DNA of 64,000 nucleotides from Caballeronia sp. SEWSISQ10-4 2 (GTDB lineage Bacteria; Pseudomonadota; Gammaproteobacteria; Burkholderiales; Burkholderiaceae). Below, piece after piece: positions 55,162-63,600 of this stretch (the stretch's first letter is position 1; every line of letters starts with the position of its first letter). The position numbers were made by a program, and so were the translations under genes. The stretch is taken from positions 1 through 64,000 of the forward strand of contig NZ_JALPRJ010000026.1 of the NCBI RefSeq assembly GCF_030464885.1, read 5' to 3'. The notes beneath the pieces are model-generated. The model was not told where the DNA came from. It saw only the letters and a program-made list of their open reading frames with translations, and did not search any database.

Positions 55162-55247
55162 CGACACTATATTTGTGTCGATCAACATAAATATAGTTAA
55201 GCACAGCAACTGGAACCTGTCCAGTATTTTTGTTATAGTCGACACAT
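55162..55247. promoter_or_regulatory. candidate TetR operators between the secreted protein and TetR genes
   Basis: A 19-bp palindrome has arms CGACAC (55162-55167) and GTGTCG (55175-55180) with a 7-bp spacer. A second related copy (TATAGTCGACACATAAATAG, around 55234-55253) lies nearer the TetR start in the opposite orientation. The intergenic region is otherwise AT-rich, as expected for a divergent promoter pair. Confidence 0.55.
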
Positions 55248-55295
55248 AAATAGAAAATCGCTTGTCGCAGGTGGTTCCAACTTCAGGAGAGGCTC

Positions 55296-55961
55296 ATGTC
55301 GTCATTGGATCAGCAGACCGAACGCCGGCCGCGCGGCAGACCTAGAGCGTTCGACAGGGAAGCCGCACTGAGACGCGCCATGGAGGTGTTCTGGACGAAG
55401 GGGTTCGATGGCTGTTCCATGAGCGACCTTGTCGATGCAATGGATATCAATTCGCCCAGTATTTATGCGGCTTTTGGCAGCAAGGAGAATTTGTTCCGCG
55501 AGGCGATAGATCTATACGCAATATCCGAAGGCGCGATAACGCGGCAAGCGATAAGGGAACATGGCAGCGGCCGGGAGGCGATTGCAGCCGTGCTCAAGCG
55601 GAATATCGACATGCTTACCCAAGCGTCCGCTCCAAGGGGATGCATGGTCATTCTCGGCACGGTAAACATCGGTGTGGGACATGAGGAGCTTCGAGCCCTT
55701 CTTCAAAGCCGGGCGCAGAGTGTCGCGGAGCTGATCGAACAAAGGCTCGTACAATCGCTGGCAGACGGCGAGCTCGCGGCAGACGCGGATACGGATGCGC
55801 TGGCAACGCTTTGCATCACCGTGCTGAGCGGATTATCGGTCCAGGCGCATAACGGGGTTACCCGGCAAACCCTGCTCGATGCAACCGATGCATTCGTCTC
55901 GATGCTCCCCTTCACCAACAGGAAGAAGAAAAAGGAAGCACGACGATCGCTGTCGGTTTGA
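55296..55961 (+). CDS. TetR/AcrR family transcriptional regulator
   Basis: A 221-residue TetR-type repressor. The N-terminal DNA-binding part contains RGRPRAFDREAALRRAMEVF and MSDLVDAMDINSPSIYAAFG with SKENLFREAIDLY; the C-terminal ligand domain contains PRGCMVILGTVNIGVGHEEL, like the TetR_C group that senses small electrophiles or quinones. CAGGAGAGG precedes the ATG. The gene is divergent from the secreted protein gene, with operator-like repeats between, and is the last intact gene before the guaA-type island junction. Confidence 0.92.
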   Translation: MSSLDQQTERRPRGRPRAFDREAALRRAMEVFWTKGFDGCSMSDLVDAMDINSPSIYAAFGSKENLFREAIDLYAISEGAITRQAIREHGSGREAIAAVLKRNIDMLTQASAPRGCMVILGTVNIGVGHEELRALLQSRAQSVAELIEQRLVQSLADGELAADADTDALATLCITVLSGLSVQAHNGVTRQTLLDATDAFVSMLPFTNRKKKKEARRSLSV

Positions 55962-56059
55962 CCGACACCTGAGCCGCATGTACGAGACGCTGGCGGCATG
56001 TGGACTTGTGATTGGAGTGCCCGCGTCCAAGTGGAAAATATGGCGGACAACAAAGACAA

Positions 56060-56086
56060 AACGCGGCGCAAAACGCCGCGTTTTTT
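56060..56086. terminator. strong terminator, probably that of guaA
   Basis: A 9-bp GC-rich stem AACGCGGCG/CGCCGCGTT (56060-56068 with 56074-56082, loop CAAAA) is followed by TTTTTT on the plus strand; the minus strand has an A/T-rich flank too. It lies 33 bases from the guaA 3'-end copy, as expected of the native guaA terminator left at the original site. Confidence 0.7.
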
Positions 56087-56118
56087 GAGTCTTACGATCC
56101 CGGGCAAGCTGCTTCAAA

Positions 56119-56136
56119 TTACTCCCACTCAATCGT
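56119..56136 (-). other. guaA 3'-end attachment-site copy (island junction)
   Basis: Read on the minus strand, ACGATTGAGTGGGAGTAA encodes TIEWE-stop, the exact C-terminus of GMP synthase (GuaA). Upstream codons on the same strand (HGL and beyond) are not GuaA, so only the 3' tip is present. The 3' end of guaA is a known integration site for tyrosine-recombinase islands; a lone copy next to the terminator marks the distal island junction. The intact guaA should lie at the other end of the island, to the right, outside the window. Confidence 0.72.
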
Positions 56137-56732
56137 CAATCCGTGGCTGGAGCCTTGTGTGGACGGCGTTTCCGCCCGGTCGGGCGGCGTCGATACCGTC
56201 AGCGATACCGAAATTTCTGCCTGGCACTTTATGGCTTTCGCCGGACCGTATCGGAGAATCAACCCCGCTTTGCTTGAAAAATCGTGAAGACCGGGCATCT
56301 CAAGACGGTTTGCGAAGGTGATACCGTTCACGATACCGTCAGCCTCTTTCCAACGCGGTCCGACCAAAGCCAGCCGGTGCCACGATCATCAACTCCGGCC
56401 ATTTCTCCTGCCAGAAACACGTAAAACGCTGCAGCCGCAAGAGCCGAACCGCAGTGCGCGCTCGTTGTGGAGGTGCTGCGCTAGCGCTTCCGACAACTGG
56501 ACGCCGCTGTCATCTTCGAAACGAACTGGAGAAACCGTTTTACCGGCCGCGCTGGGTGGAGAATACGAGGATCAAGTCACGGACGATGGCGATCCTGACC
56601 TCCTGCAGTCATCGGCGTAGAGACGATCAGGGCCCGAGCCTCAGAGCAAATATCTAACAATAGCCCGGCGACAGCGGCCCTTGCTCAAATCTCGATTCCC
56701 GGCTATATTACTGGATACATCCGGAGGGCATC
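56137..56732. other. degraded sequence at the island edge
   Basis: About 600 bp without an intact gene. Several short open frames cross it in all frames. A minus-strand stretch around 56565-56600 reads VRDLILVFSTQRGR, reminiscent of the C-terminal part of a LysR regulator, but stops and frame changes prevent a firm call. No integrase gene was recognised. The promoter of the toxin-antitoxin pair should lie at its right end. Confidence 0.4.
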
Positions 56733-57032
56733 GTGGGTACAGCACAAAATCGCGCCATTCAGAACTATCGCACTCGCCTCAGCGAGCGTGGCCTTGCACG
56801 CTTTGAAGTGCTGGGCCGCGATGCTGATCGCGACCTCATCCGTTCGTTGGCTCGCCGCTTGGCAGAAGATAGCCCCGAAGCCTCACAACTGCGTGTTGTA
56901 GTAAGCCAAACTATCTCTGGTAACCCACCCACAAAGGGCGGAATCTTGGCTGCTCTTCGGCGCTCTCCGTTGGTAGAAACCGATATTGAGCTGGTTCGTT
57001 CACGCGATGAAGGACGTCACGTAGATATCTGA
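56733..57032 (+). CDS. antitoxin of a VapBC-type pair
   Basis: A 99-residue protein with basic, helix-turn-helix-like N-terminal half (NRAIQNYRTRLSERGLARFE) and a flexible charged end (ETDIELVRSRDEGRHVDI), placed directly before a PIN-domain toxin gene. It starts at GTG 56733 after GGAGGG and its stop shares one base with the toxin ATG (TGATG), the usual arrangement for coupled antitoxin-toxin synthesis. The family was not identified by domain; the call rests on gene order and size. It should bind and inhibit the toxin and repress the operon. Confidence 0.78.
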   Translation: MGTAQNRAIQNYRTRLSERGLARFEVLGRDADRDLIRSLARRLAEDSPEASQLRVVVSQTISGNPPTKGGILAALRRSPLVETDIELVRSRDEGRHVDI

Positions 57033-57460
57033 TGCGCTACCTGCTCGACACCAACATCATCAGCAACGTCACCAAACCAAGCCCATCCGAGTCATTGCTG
57101 ATGTGGATGGCCCAACAGAACGACGAAGACCTTTTCATCGCCTCCCTTACGGTCGCAGAGATCCGTCGGGGCTTGCTGGAGAAGCCGGCGGGCAAACGGC
57201 GTGATCAACTCGATGCCTGGTTTTTCGGGCCTGAAGGTCCTCAATCGCTGTTCGCCGGGCGCGTACTTTCCTTCGACGAAAGCGCCAGTCTTATTTGGGC
57301 TCGCCTGATGGCCGATGCAAAGACCGGAGGACAGCCAAGGAGCGCATTCGACACTATCATCGCGGCCGTCGCCGAGGCCAACCATTGCGTTGTAGTGACC
57401 GACAATGAAAGAGACTTTCATGGCGTCGAGACGTTCAATCCTATTCGGGCACGTGCTTGA
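57032..57460 (+). CDS. PIN-domain ribonuclease toxin (VapC/FitB-like)
   Basis: A 142-residue PIN-domain protein. The metal-binding acidic residues are Asp 6 (YLLDTNIIS), Glu 43 (VAEIRRG), Asp 107 (SAFDTIIAAVA) and Asp 124/Asp 128 (TDNERDF), all present, so the nuclease should be active. The length and the LLDTNIIS...EIRRGL...NPIRA pattern resemble FitB/VapC toxins, which cleave RNA. Together with the overlapping antitoxin it makes a complete toxin-antitoxin pair. Located at the island edge, it may stabilise the island. Confidence 0.92.
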   Translation: MRYLLDTNIISNVTKPSPSESLLMWMAQQNDEDLFIASLTVAEIRRGLLEKPAGKRRDQLDAWFFGPEGPQSLFAGRVLSFDESASLIWARLMADAKTGGQPRSAFDTIIAAVAEANHCVVVTDNERDFHGVETFNPIRARA

Positions 57461-57830
57461 TCGGCAGCATTCGATCAACTGACATGATCTTCTACGAAGA
57501 CGTGTTTGAATTGGAACGAGGGTCGCCAGGAGTCAAATGCGCGGGAGTGCCCGTGTCGTCGCGACAGGTCAGGGTGGGGGCGAATTCGAGAAGCACATTG
57601 ATGCATCTTTTTCAGCATTGCTCATGGAGAAGTCCTTCACGAGAAACTGCGAGTCTCTGAGACGAAAGCGAAACACGAAACGCCCACTCCGCGCCCCGAA
57701 TCCAACGAATCGGGCATGGGGCAAGCGGCAACCTAGGCGCCTCCACGCAAGGACGGACGGCCACCAGTAGACAAGACCGATGGCGCACTGATACGCCCAT
57801 GACAACAGGCAACCGGGAGCCGAAACGCCG
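57461..57830. other. spacer before the Wadjet operon
   Basis: A stretch of 370 bp between the toxin gene and jetA. No supported gene; short open frames lack start signals. It should contain the jet operon promoter. GGGAGC lies 10-15 bases before the jetA ATG. Confidence 0.45.
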
Positions 57831-59357
57831 ATGCCCGCATCAATCGATACCGCCGACCTCTTCCGGCATGTGAGCGCCGACAAGGCAGCGTTCTACCGCT
57901 GCATCATGGACGTATTCGCCGCAGCCAAACGGCAGTATCGCCTGCAACTGCGGCCAGACGAAGTCCTCACCGAGGCAGCCTGGTCCGACACGGCACCGCG
58001 TCTCGAGGACGTGACCACGGCGCTGACCCAGCTTGCCGCGTGGGGCAATCTCGAATCGCAGCCCGATACCGCACGCGTATCGAGCTTGAGCGACTTCTAC
58101 CGGGCCCGCTTCCTGTACCGGCTTTCGCAAGGCGGCGAGGCGGTCGAGTCCGCACTGGCTGTCTTCGCGAGGACGCTGAAGCGCCGGGCGGAACTTCAGA
58201 CCGTTGCGCTCGAGGACATCGCCAACCGCCTGAGAGCTTTGGAAGTGCTCTGCAACCAGGCAGAACCGGATGCGGCCAAGGTCCATGAGAACCTCCGCGA
58301 TCTGGTACGTGTGTTCGAAGGTCTCACCGACAATGCGCAGGCCTTCATGGCCGGTGTCGCGCGCAGCATCGAACTCCAGCAGGCCGAGGCGCGCGCAATC
58401 GCGGCTTATAAAACCCGGCTGATCGATTATCTGGAACGATTCATGAGCGATCTCGTGCGACGCTCCGACACCATCGCACGGTTGATCCTGGCGCTGGGCC
58501 CCCGCATCGACTCCATGCTGTGGCTCGTCGCCGAGCGTGAAGCACGAGATGCGGCGCCGGGCGATGCACAACCTGACGCCGGCGACTCGCGCAGCCGCAG
58601 TTGGCAGGCGTGGCGGGAACGCTGGAAGGGCTTGTGCGGCTGGTTTCTCAGCAACGGTCACGAACCTCCACAGGCGGAACTGCTGAGGGCACGGGCGCGC
58701 TCGGCCATCCCGCAGTTGCTGAACGCGATTGCCGCGCTCAACGAGCGGCGCAGCGGCCGCAGCGACCGTTCGGCGGACTTTCGCACCCTCGCCTATTGGT
58801 TCGACGCCTGCGCCGATGACTCCGCCGCACACCGGCTCGCCCGGGCCGCGTTCGCTCTGAATCCGGCGCGGCACTTCTCGCTCAACCCAGCGGCCGATGC
58901 CGCCCTGCCAGCGAGCACCCGCTGGGCCGACGCGCCGCCGCTGCAAATCCATCCGCGGCTGCGTGAATACGGCGAAGCGGCGCCGCGCGGCCCCCTGCCG
59001 CGCGTCGTCGATCGCACGCGGGCGCGCGCACTGCTTGCCGCGCAGCTCGCGGAGGAATCCCGACAGGTAGACGCCGCGCGCGAACGGCTTGCCACCGGCG
59101 CGCCAATCCGCTTGTCCGACCTCGGCGCGCTCGACGTACACGCTTTCGACTTGTTCCTGAACCTGCTCGGCGAAGCGTTGACCGACCAGCACCACCCGGA
59201 TGCAGCCGTCGAGCGAATGACCGGCGACGGACTGCTCCACATCCACTTGCAGCCGCTTGCAGCCGACAGCCGCGCGGTTATCGAGACGCCCCGCGGCGTC
59301 TTCGCGGGCCGCGACCATGTGATCACGATCTCGCTGGTCGAGGAGACAGTCCAATGA
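57831..59357 (+). CDS. jetA: Wadjet type II protein JetA (TIGR02677 family)
   Basis: A 508-residue protein matching the TIGR02677 family, the kleisin-like subunit of type II Wadjet systems. It is mostly alpha-helical, with an N-terminal helical/winged region (DLFRHVSADKAAFYRCIMDV, then DVTTALTQLAAWGNLESQPD), a coiled-coil middle (FEGLTDNAQAFMAGVARSIELQ-type, about 165-230) and a C-terminal segment with VHAFDLFLNLLGEALTDQ. In Wadjet complexes JetA bridges the JetC SMC-like ATPase heads, as MukF does in MukBEF. It overlaps jetB by four bases and is the first gene of the operon. Confidence 0.88.
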   Translation: MPASIDTADLFRHVSADKAAFYRCIMDVFAAAKRQYRLQLRPDEVLTEAAWSDTAPRLEDVTTALTQLAAWGNLESQPDTARVSSLSDFYRARFLYRLSQGGEAVESALAVFARTLKRRAELQTVALEDIANRLRALEVLCNQAEPDAAKVHENLRDLVRVFEGLTDNAQAFMAGVARSIELQQAEARAIAAYKTRLIDYLERFMSDLVRRSDTIARLILALGPRIDSMLWLVAEREARDAAPGDAQPDAGDSRSRSWQAWRERWKGLCGWFLSNGHEPPQAELLRARARSAIPQLLNAIAALNERRSGRSDRSADFRTLAYWFDACADDSAAHRLARAAFALNPARHFSLNPAADAALPASTRWADAPPLQIHPRLREYGEAAPRGPLPRVVDRTRARALLAAQLAEESRQVDAARERLATGAPIRLSDLGALDVHAFDLFLNLLGEALTDQHHPDAAVERMTGDGLLHIHLQPLAADSRAVIETPRGVFAGRDHVITISLVEETVQ

Positions 59358-60646
59358 AGCAGGCAAGCATGGCAGACCTCGACAGCCAGGACATCGAGCA
59401 ACAACAGCACCGCTACCAGCGCGAAGAATTTCGAAGCGCCGTGCGCGCCCTTCTGATGAGTCCGCTAATGAGTCCCGGTCACGAGGACTTCTCCGCAGTT
59501 CGGCGGCAGGCAGATGTCCTGCGCGAATGGTTCTCGCGCGAAACCGGCTGGGCACTGCAGATCGAACGGGAAGGCGCGCGTCTCTACAAGCGCCCGGCAG
59601 ACCTCATCGATAGCACACGCGGCCTGCCTGACTACGACCGGCGCCGCTATGTCCTGCTAAGTCTCGCCTGTGCTGTGCTTGAACGCGCCGATGCGCAGAT
59701 CACCTTGCGCGTACTCGGGGAACGGCTGCTGGCGTTCGCGACCGATCCGGTGCTCGCCCTCGGCAATTTCAGTTTCACGCTGGGCACGCAGCACGAGCGT
59801 CGGGACCTTGTCACAGTCTGCCGCACGTTGCTGGAGCTTGGCGTGCTACAGCGCGTCGCCGGCGATGAGGAAGCGTTCATCAATGCAGGCAGCGACCAGG
59901 CCGACGCGCTGTATGACGTCCAGCGCCGCGCACTTGCGGGCATGCTCGCGGCAGCGCGCGGCCCATCGACGTGGCAACCCGAAGAAGCACCCGTAACACT
60001 GGAGGAACGCCTCCATGCGCTGGTCAACGAATACGTGGCGGACAGCGACGAGGGCCGGCGCACTGCGCTGCGCCACCACCTCGCGCGCCGGCTGCTCGAC
60101 AACCCGGTCGTCTACACCATGTCGCTCGAGCCCGAGGCGCAAGCCTACTTCGTCAATCAACGCGGGGTGCTCGCCGCACGCCTGTGCGAGGCCACCGGCC
60201 TCACTGCAGAACAACGCGCCGAGGGACTCGCTCTCGTCGACGAGTCCGGCACACTCACGGATCTCGCCATGCCTGCAGAAGGGACGGACGCGCACGTCAC
60301 GCTGCTGGTCGCGGAGTACCTCGCCGCCGACGAGCGCGAGCGCACCACACAACGCAGCAATGCGCCTTTCAAGCGCACACAGGACATTGCCGACTTCTTG
60401 CGCGAAGCGCGCGATCGCTATGGACGCTTCTGGCGCAAGTCGGCACGCGAAGCCGGCTCCGAGCGGGAACTCGCCGCCATCGCCATTGAGCGCCTCGACA
60501 AATTGCAACTGATCGAACGCCGTGCCGACAGTGTGTGTCCGCTCCCGGCGCTCGCCCGCTTTGCCCTCGGCGAGGCGGACGTGCGCACTACCAGCCCCCG
60601 CCGCGGCACTGACGTGCCCGACCCGGACACCTTTACATTGACATGA
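59354..60646 (+). CDS. jetB: Wadjet type II protein JetB (TIGR02678 family)
   Basis: A 430-residue protein matching the TIGR02678 family, the KITE/MukE-like subunit. It is rich in helices with winged-helix-like segments (EFRSAVRALLMSPLMSPGHE, then FSRETGWALQIEREGARLYK; LDKLQLIERRADSVCPLPAL near the end). It starts four bases inside the jetA end and its stop overlaps the jetC ATG by four bases (ATGA). JetB joins JetA and JetC to form the loop-extruding complex that recognises circular plasmid DNA. The role is known for characterised type I/II systems and inferred here. Confidence 0.88.
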   Translation: MKQASMADLDSQDIEQQQHRYQREEFRSAVRALLMSPLMSPGHEDFSAVRRQADVLREWFSRETGWALQIEREGARLYKRPADLIDSTRGLPDYDRRRYVLLSLACAVLERADAQITLRVLGERLLAFATDPVLALGNFSFTLGTQHERRDLVTVCRTLLELGVLQRVAGDEEAFINAGSDQADALYDVQRRALAGMLAAARGPSTWQPEEAPVTLEERLHALVNEYVADSDEGRRTALRHHLARRLLDNPVVYTMSLEPEAQAYFVNQRGVLAARLCEATGLTAEQRAEGLALVDESGTLTDLAMPAEGTDAHVTLLVAEYLAADERERTTQRSNAPFKRTQDIADFLREARDRYGRFWRKSAREAGSERELAAIAIERLDKLQLIERRADSVCPLPALARFALGEADVRTTSPRRGTDVPDPDTFTLT

Positions 60647-63600
60647 ACGACAGCCTTCCCGATTGGTCCATCCGGCCGACCCGCCCCCGCGCGCTGCCCG
60701 TTCCCGCCCGTACCCGCTGGCAGCCCTTGCGGCTGGGCCTTGTGGAGCTATTTCACTACGATAGCGAGGAGTTCTGGTTCCACGACGGCCATTTGCTGCT
60801 GCGCGGCAACAACGGTGCAGGAAAATCCAAGGTGCTGTCACTCACGCTCCCCTTCTTGCTCGACGCGCAGCTCAAGTCGTCACGCATCGAACCCGATGGT
60901 GACGCGGGCAAGAAAATGGCGTGGAACCTCCTGTTGGGCTCTTACGATCGCCGCATGGGCTATACCTGGATCGAATTCGGCCGTCTAGACGAGCATGGCA
61001 CGCCGCGCTACCTGATGCTCGGCGCCGGGTTGTCAGCGGCCGCTGGCCGCCCGCAAGTGGACAGCTGGTTCTTCGTGCTCGAAAGCGCCGATGGGCAGCA
61101 GCGCATTAATCAGGATATCTGGCTAACCACCCCACAGCGCGTCGTGCTAACGCGCGAACGCCTGCGCGAAGCACTCGTGGACCGTGGCCAGGTGTTCGAG
61201 ACCGCGGCGAGTTACCGGCGCGCTGTTGACGAACGGCTGTTCCATTTGGGCTCACGGCGCTACGACGCGCTGATGGACACGCTCATCCAGTTGCGCCAGC
61301 CGCAGTTGTCAAAGAAGCCCGACGAAGTCGCGCTGTCGAATGCGCTCACCGAGGCGCTCCCACCGCTCGCACAGGAACTGCTCGGCGATGTCGCTGAGGC
61401 GCTCGGGCAGTTGGAGGAGGATCGTCGGCAACTCGACGAGTATCACGCGCTATCCAAAGCGATCCAGCACTTCGACGACCGCTACCGCGTCTACGCCGGG
61501 ACCCAAAGCCGGCGCCAGGCTGCAGTCCTGCGGCATGCGCAGACCGAATTCGACAACGCCAGCCGCGCCCGCAATGAAGCGGCCGCACGAGCATTGGCGG
61601 CGCAAGAGTACGAAGTGCGCGCCAAGTCCGCACACGAGGATGCGGAATTCGCGCTCGGTCGCGAGCGCACCCGCCTCGAGATCCTTCTCGCCGATCCAAC
61701 GATGAAGGACGCGAACCAACTCGCAATGGCCGTGAAGGAAGCCGAAGCCCGCAAGGAATCGCTGCGCCGCGCCACGTCGGTGCTCGCGGAGACCGAGCAA
61801 CGCGTGCGACGGGCAATCGACGCCACCACAAGCTACACCGACCGCGTACACGAAACACAAAGCACGCTGGCCGACACGCGGCGGCGCGGGACAGCCCAGG
61901 CGGAAACGGCTGGCATTGCTACGCTGTTCGCCGCCAATGCGCTCGGCTCGCTCGACAGTGACGCGCTCGCCGCGCTGACGCCGCAGACGTTCGACTCGGC
62001 CCAGGCAGACATGCGCGAGACGATCGCACACCGACAGGACGACATCGCGCTGGTTCGGAAGCGCCAGGGAGAGCTCGTGCGCACCGAAGCGCACCACCGT
62101 CAACGCCAGCAAACACGAGACGAGCGTCACGAAGCGGCACAGGAGGCTATCGAGAGACGCGAGCAAGCCGATACCAGCGTCGAACGCGAGGGCCAGGCGT
62201 TGGTCGACGCGTGGGAGCGCCATTTTGCCGGTCTAGAGCAGCTCCAGGTAGACTCGCGCGTTCCGCTCGCCGACTTGGTCAACTGGGTGGCGGGATTGAG
62301 CGGAGAGAACCCGGCGCGTCAGGCACTGCAACGGGCGCAGCAGCAGGCAAGCATGCGCCTTGCGCTTCAGGGTCAAGAGCTCGAAAGCAAAAGGGTGGAC
62401 CTGGGGACCGAAAAGCAAAGTTTGGAGCAGGAACGGGAACGACTCGAATCTGGCGCCGACGCGCAACCGCCCATCCCGTACACACGCAGCGAAACAGCAC
62501 GCGCCACCCGGGCGGGCGCACCGCTATGGCAGCTGACGGATTTCCGCGAGACAGTCGGTGAAACACAACGCGCGGGACTAGAAGCCGCGCTCGAAGCGGC
62601 CGGTCTGCTCGACGCCTGGATCGCACCTGACGGACTTCTCTACGTGGATAGCGGTGAAGCCATGCCGCTCGACACCCAGCTCCTGCGGCGCCCGGCCCAT
62701 ACTCACTCGCTCGCCGACTGGCTGCAACCCACTGATACACCGAATGATAGCGTCCCTCGCGATGTGGTCGCGGCGCTGCTCGCAGGAATTGCCTGCGGCG
62801 AGCACGACCCGGCCAATTCCGAAGCCTGGGTGTGCACGGATGGCCGCTACCGTTTGGCCGCGCTCGCAGGTTCGTTCAGCAAACCGACGGCCGAATACAT
62901 CGGCTACAGCGCGCGGGCGGCGGCGCGAGCCCGGCGAATCGCGGAGATTGCCGCACGCCTCACTCAGCTCGCCGACGAGTTGGCCGCGCTCCACGCGCTG
63001 CTTGACCAGCACGCGCTCGATGAACAACAAGCGGCCGGCGAATGGCTCGGCGCGCCGGGCGATGAGGCCCTGCGCCAGGCGCACCTGAGCGCGACGACCT
63101 GCGCTCGCGAATATCTGCTGGCGCGCGACCGGCTGGCGCAGGCCGACGCAGACCTTCGCGCGGCCGAGGCGCTTGTGCAAGACGCCCGCGATGCGCTTAA
63201 ACGCGACGCCGCCGACCTGCGCCTGCCAGAGCGCGCCGATGCTTTGCCGGATATCGAAACCGCGCTCAATCGGTTCACCGAGACTCAGTACCGGTTGGTG
63301 CAAGTGACCGGCGAGCTGCGTCTGGCAATGACCGAACTGGAACGGCAGCGGGAACGCGAGAGCGAGATGCGGCGGGATCAGTGCGAGCACGCGACCCAGT
63401 TGGCCGACTCCCGAGTCGAGGCCGAGCAAGCGATAGTACGGCTGGAAGTGCTGCAAGAGTCCGTCGGCAGCAAGGTCGACGCATTGCAGCAACGCGTGCG
63501 CGCCGTGCAGCAGGCCGTCCACGATGGCGATGCGTTGCTGAAGGCTGCTGCTCAGGAATGGCGCAAGAGCGGCGAAGCGCGGGCCATCGCCCAGGAACAG

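Noticed and set aside
56119..56367. An 82-codon minus-strand frame ending in the guaA-like TIEWE
   Set aside because: Only the last five codons match GuaA; the rest resembles no known protein, so I treat the match as an attachment-site copy, not a gene.
56932..56960. GTAACC inside the antitoxin gene
   Set aside because: No CGAA at the right spacing and the site lies within a coding region.
57840..59555. A 571-codon minus-strand open frame opposite jetA
   Set aside because: It mirrors the high-GC coding frame of jetA, which matches TIGR02677 and is coupled to jetB by overlap. The antisense product has no recognisable domain.
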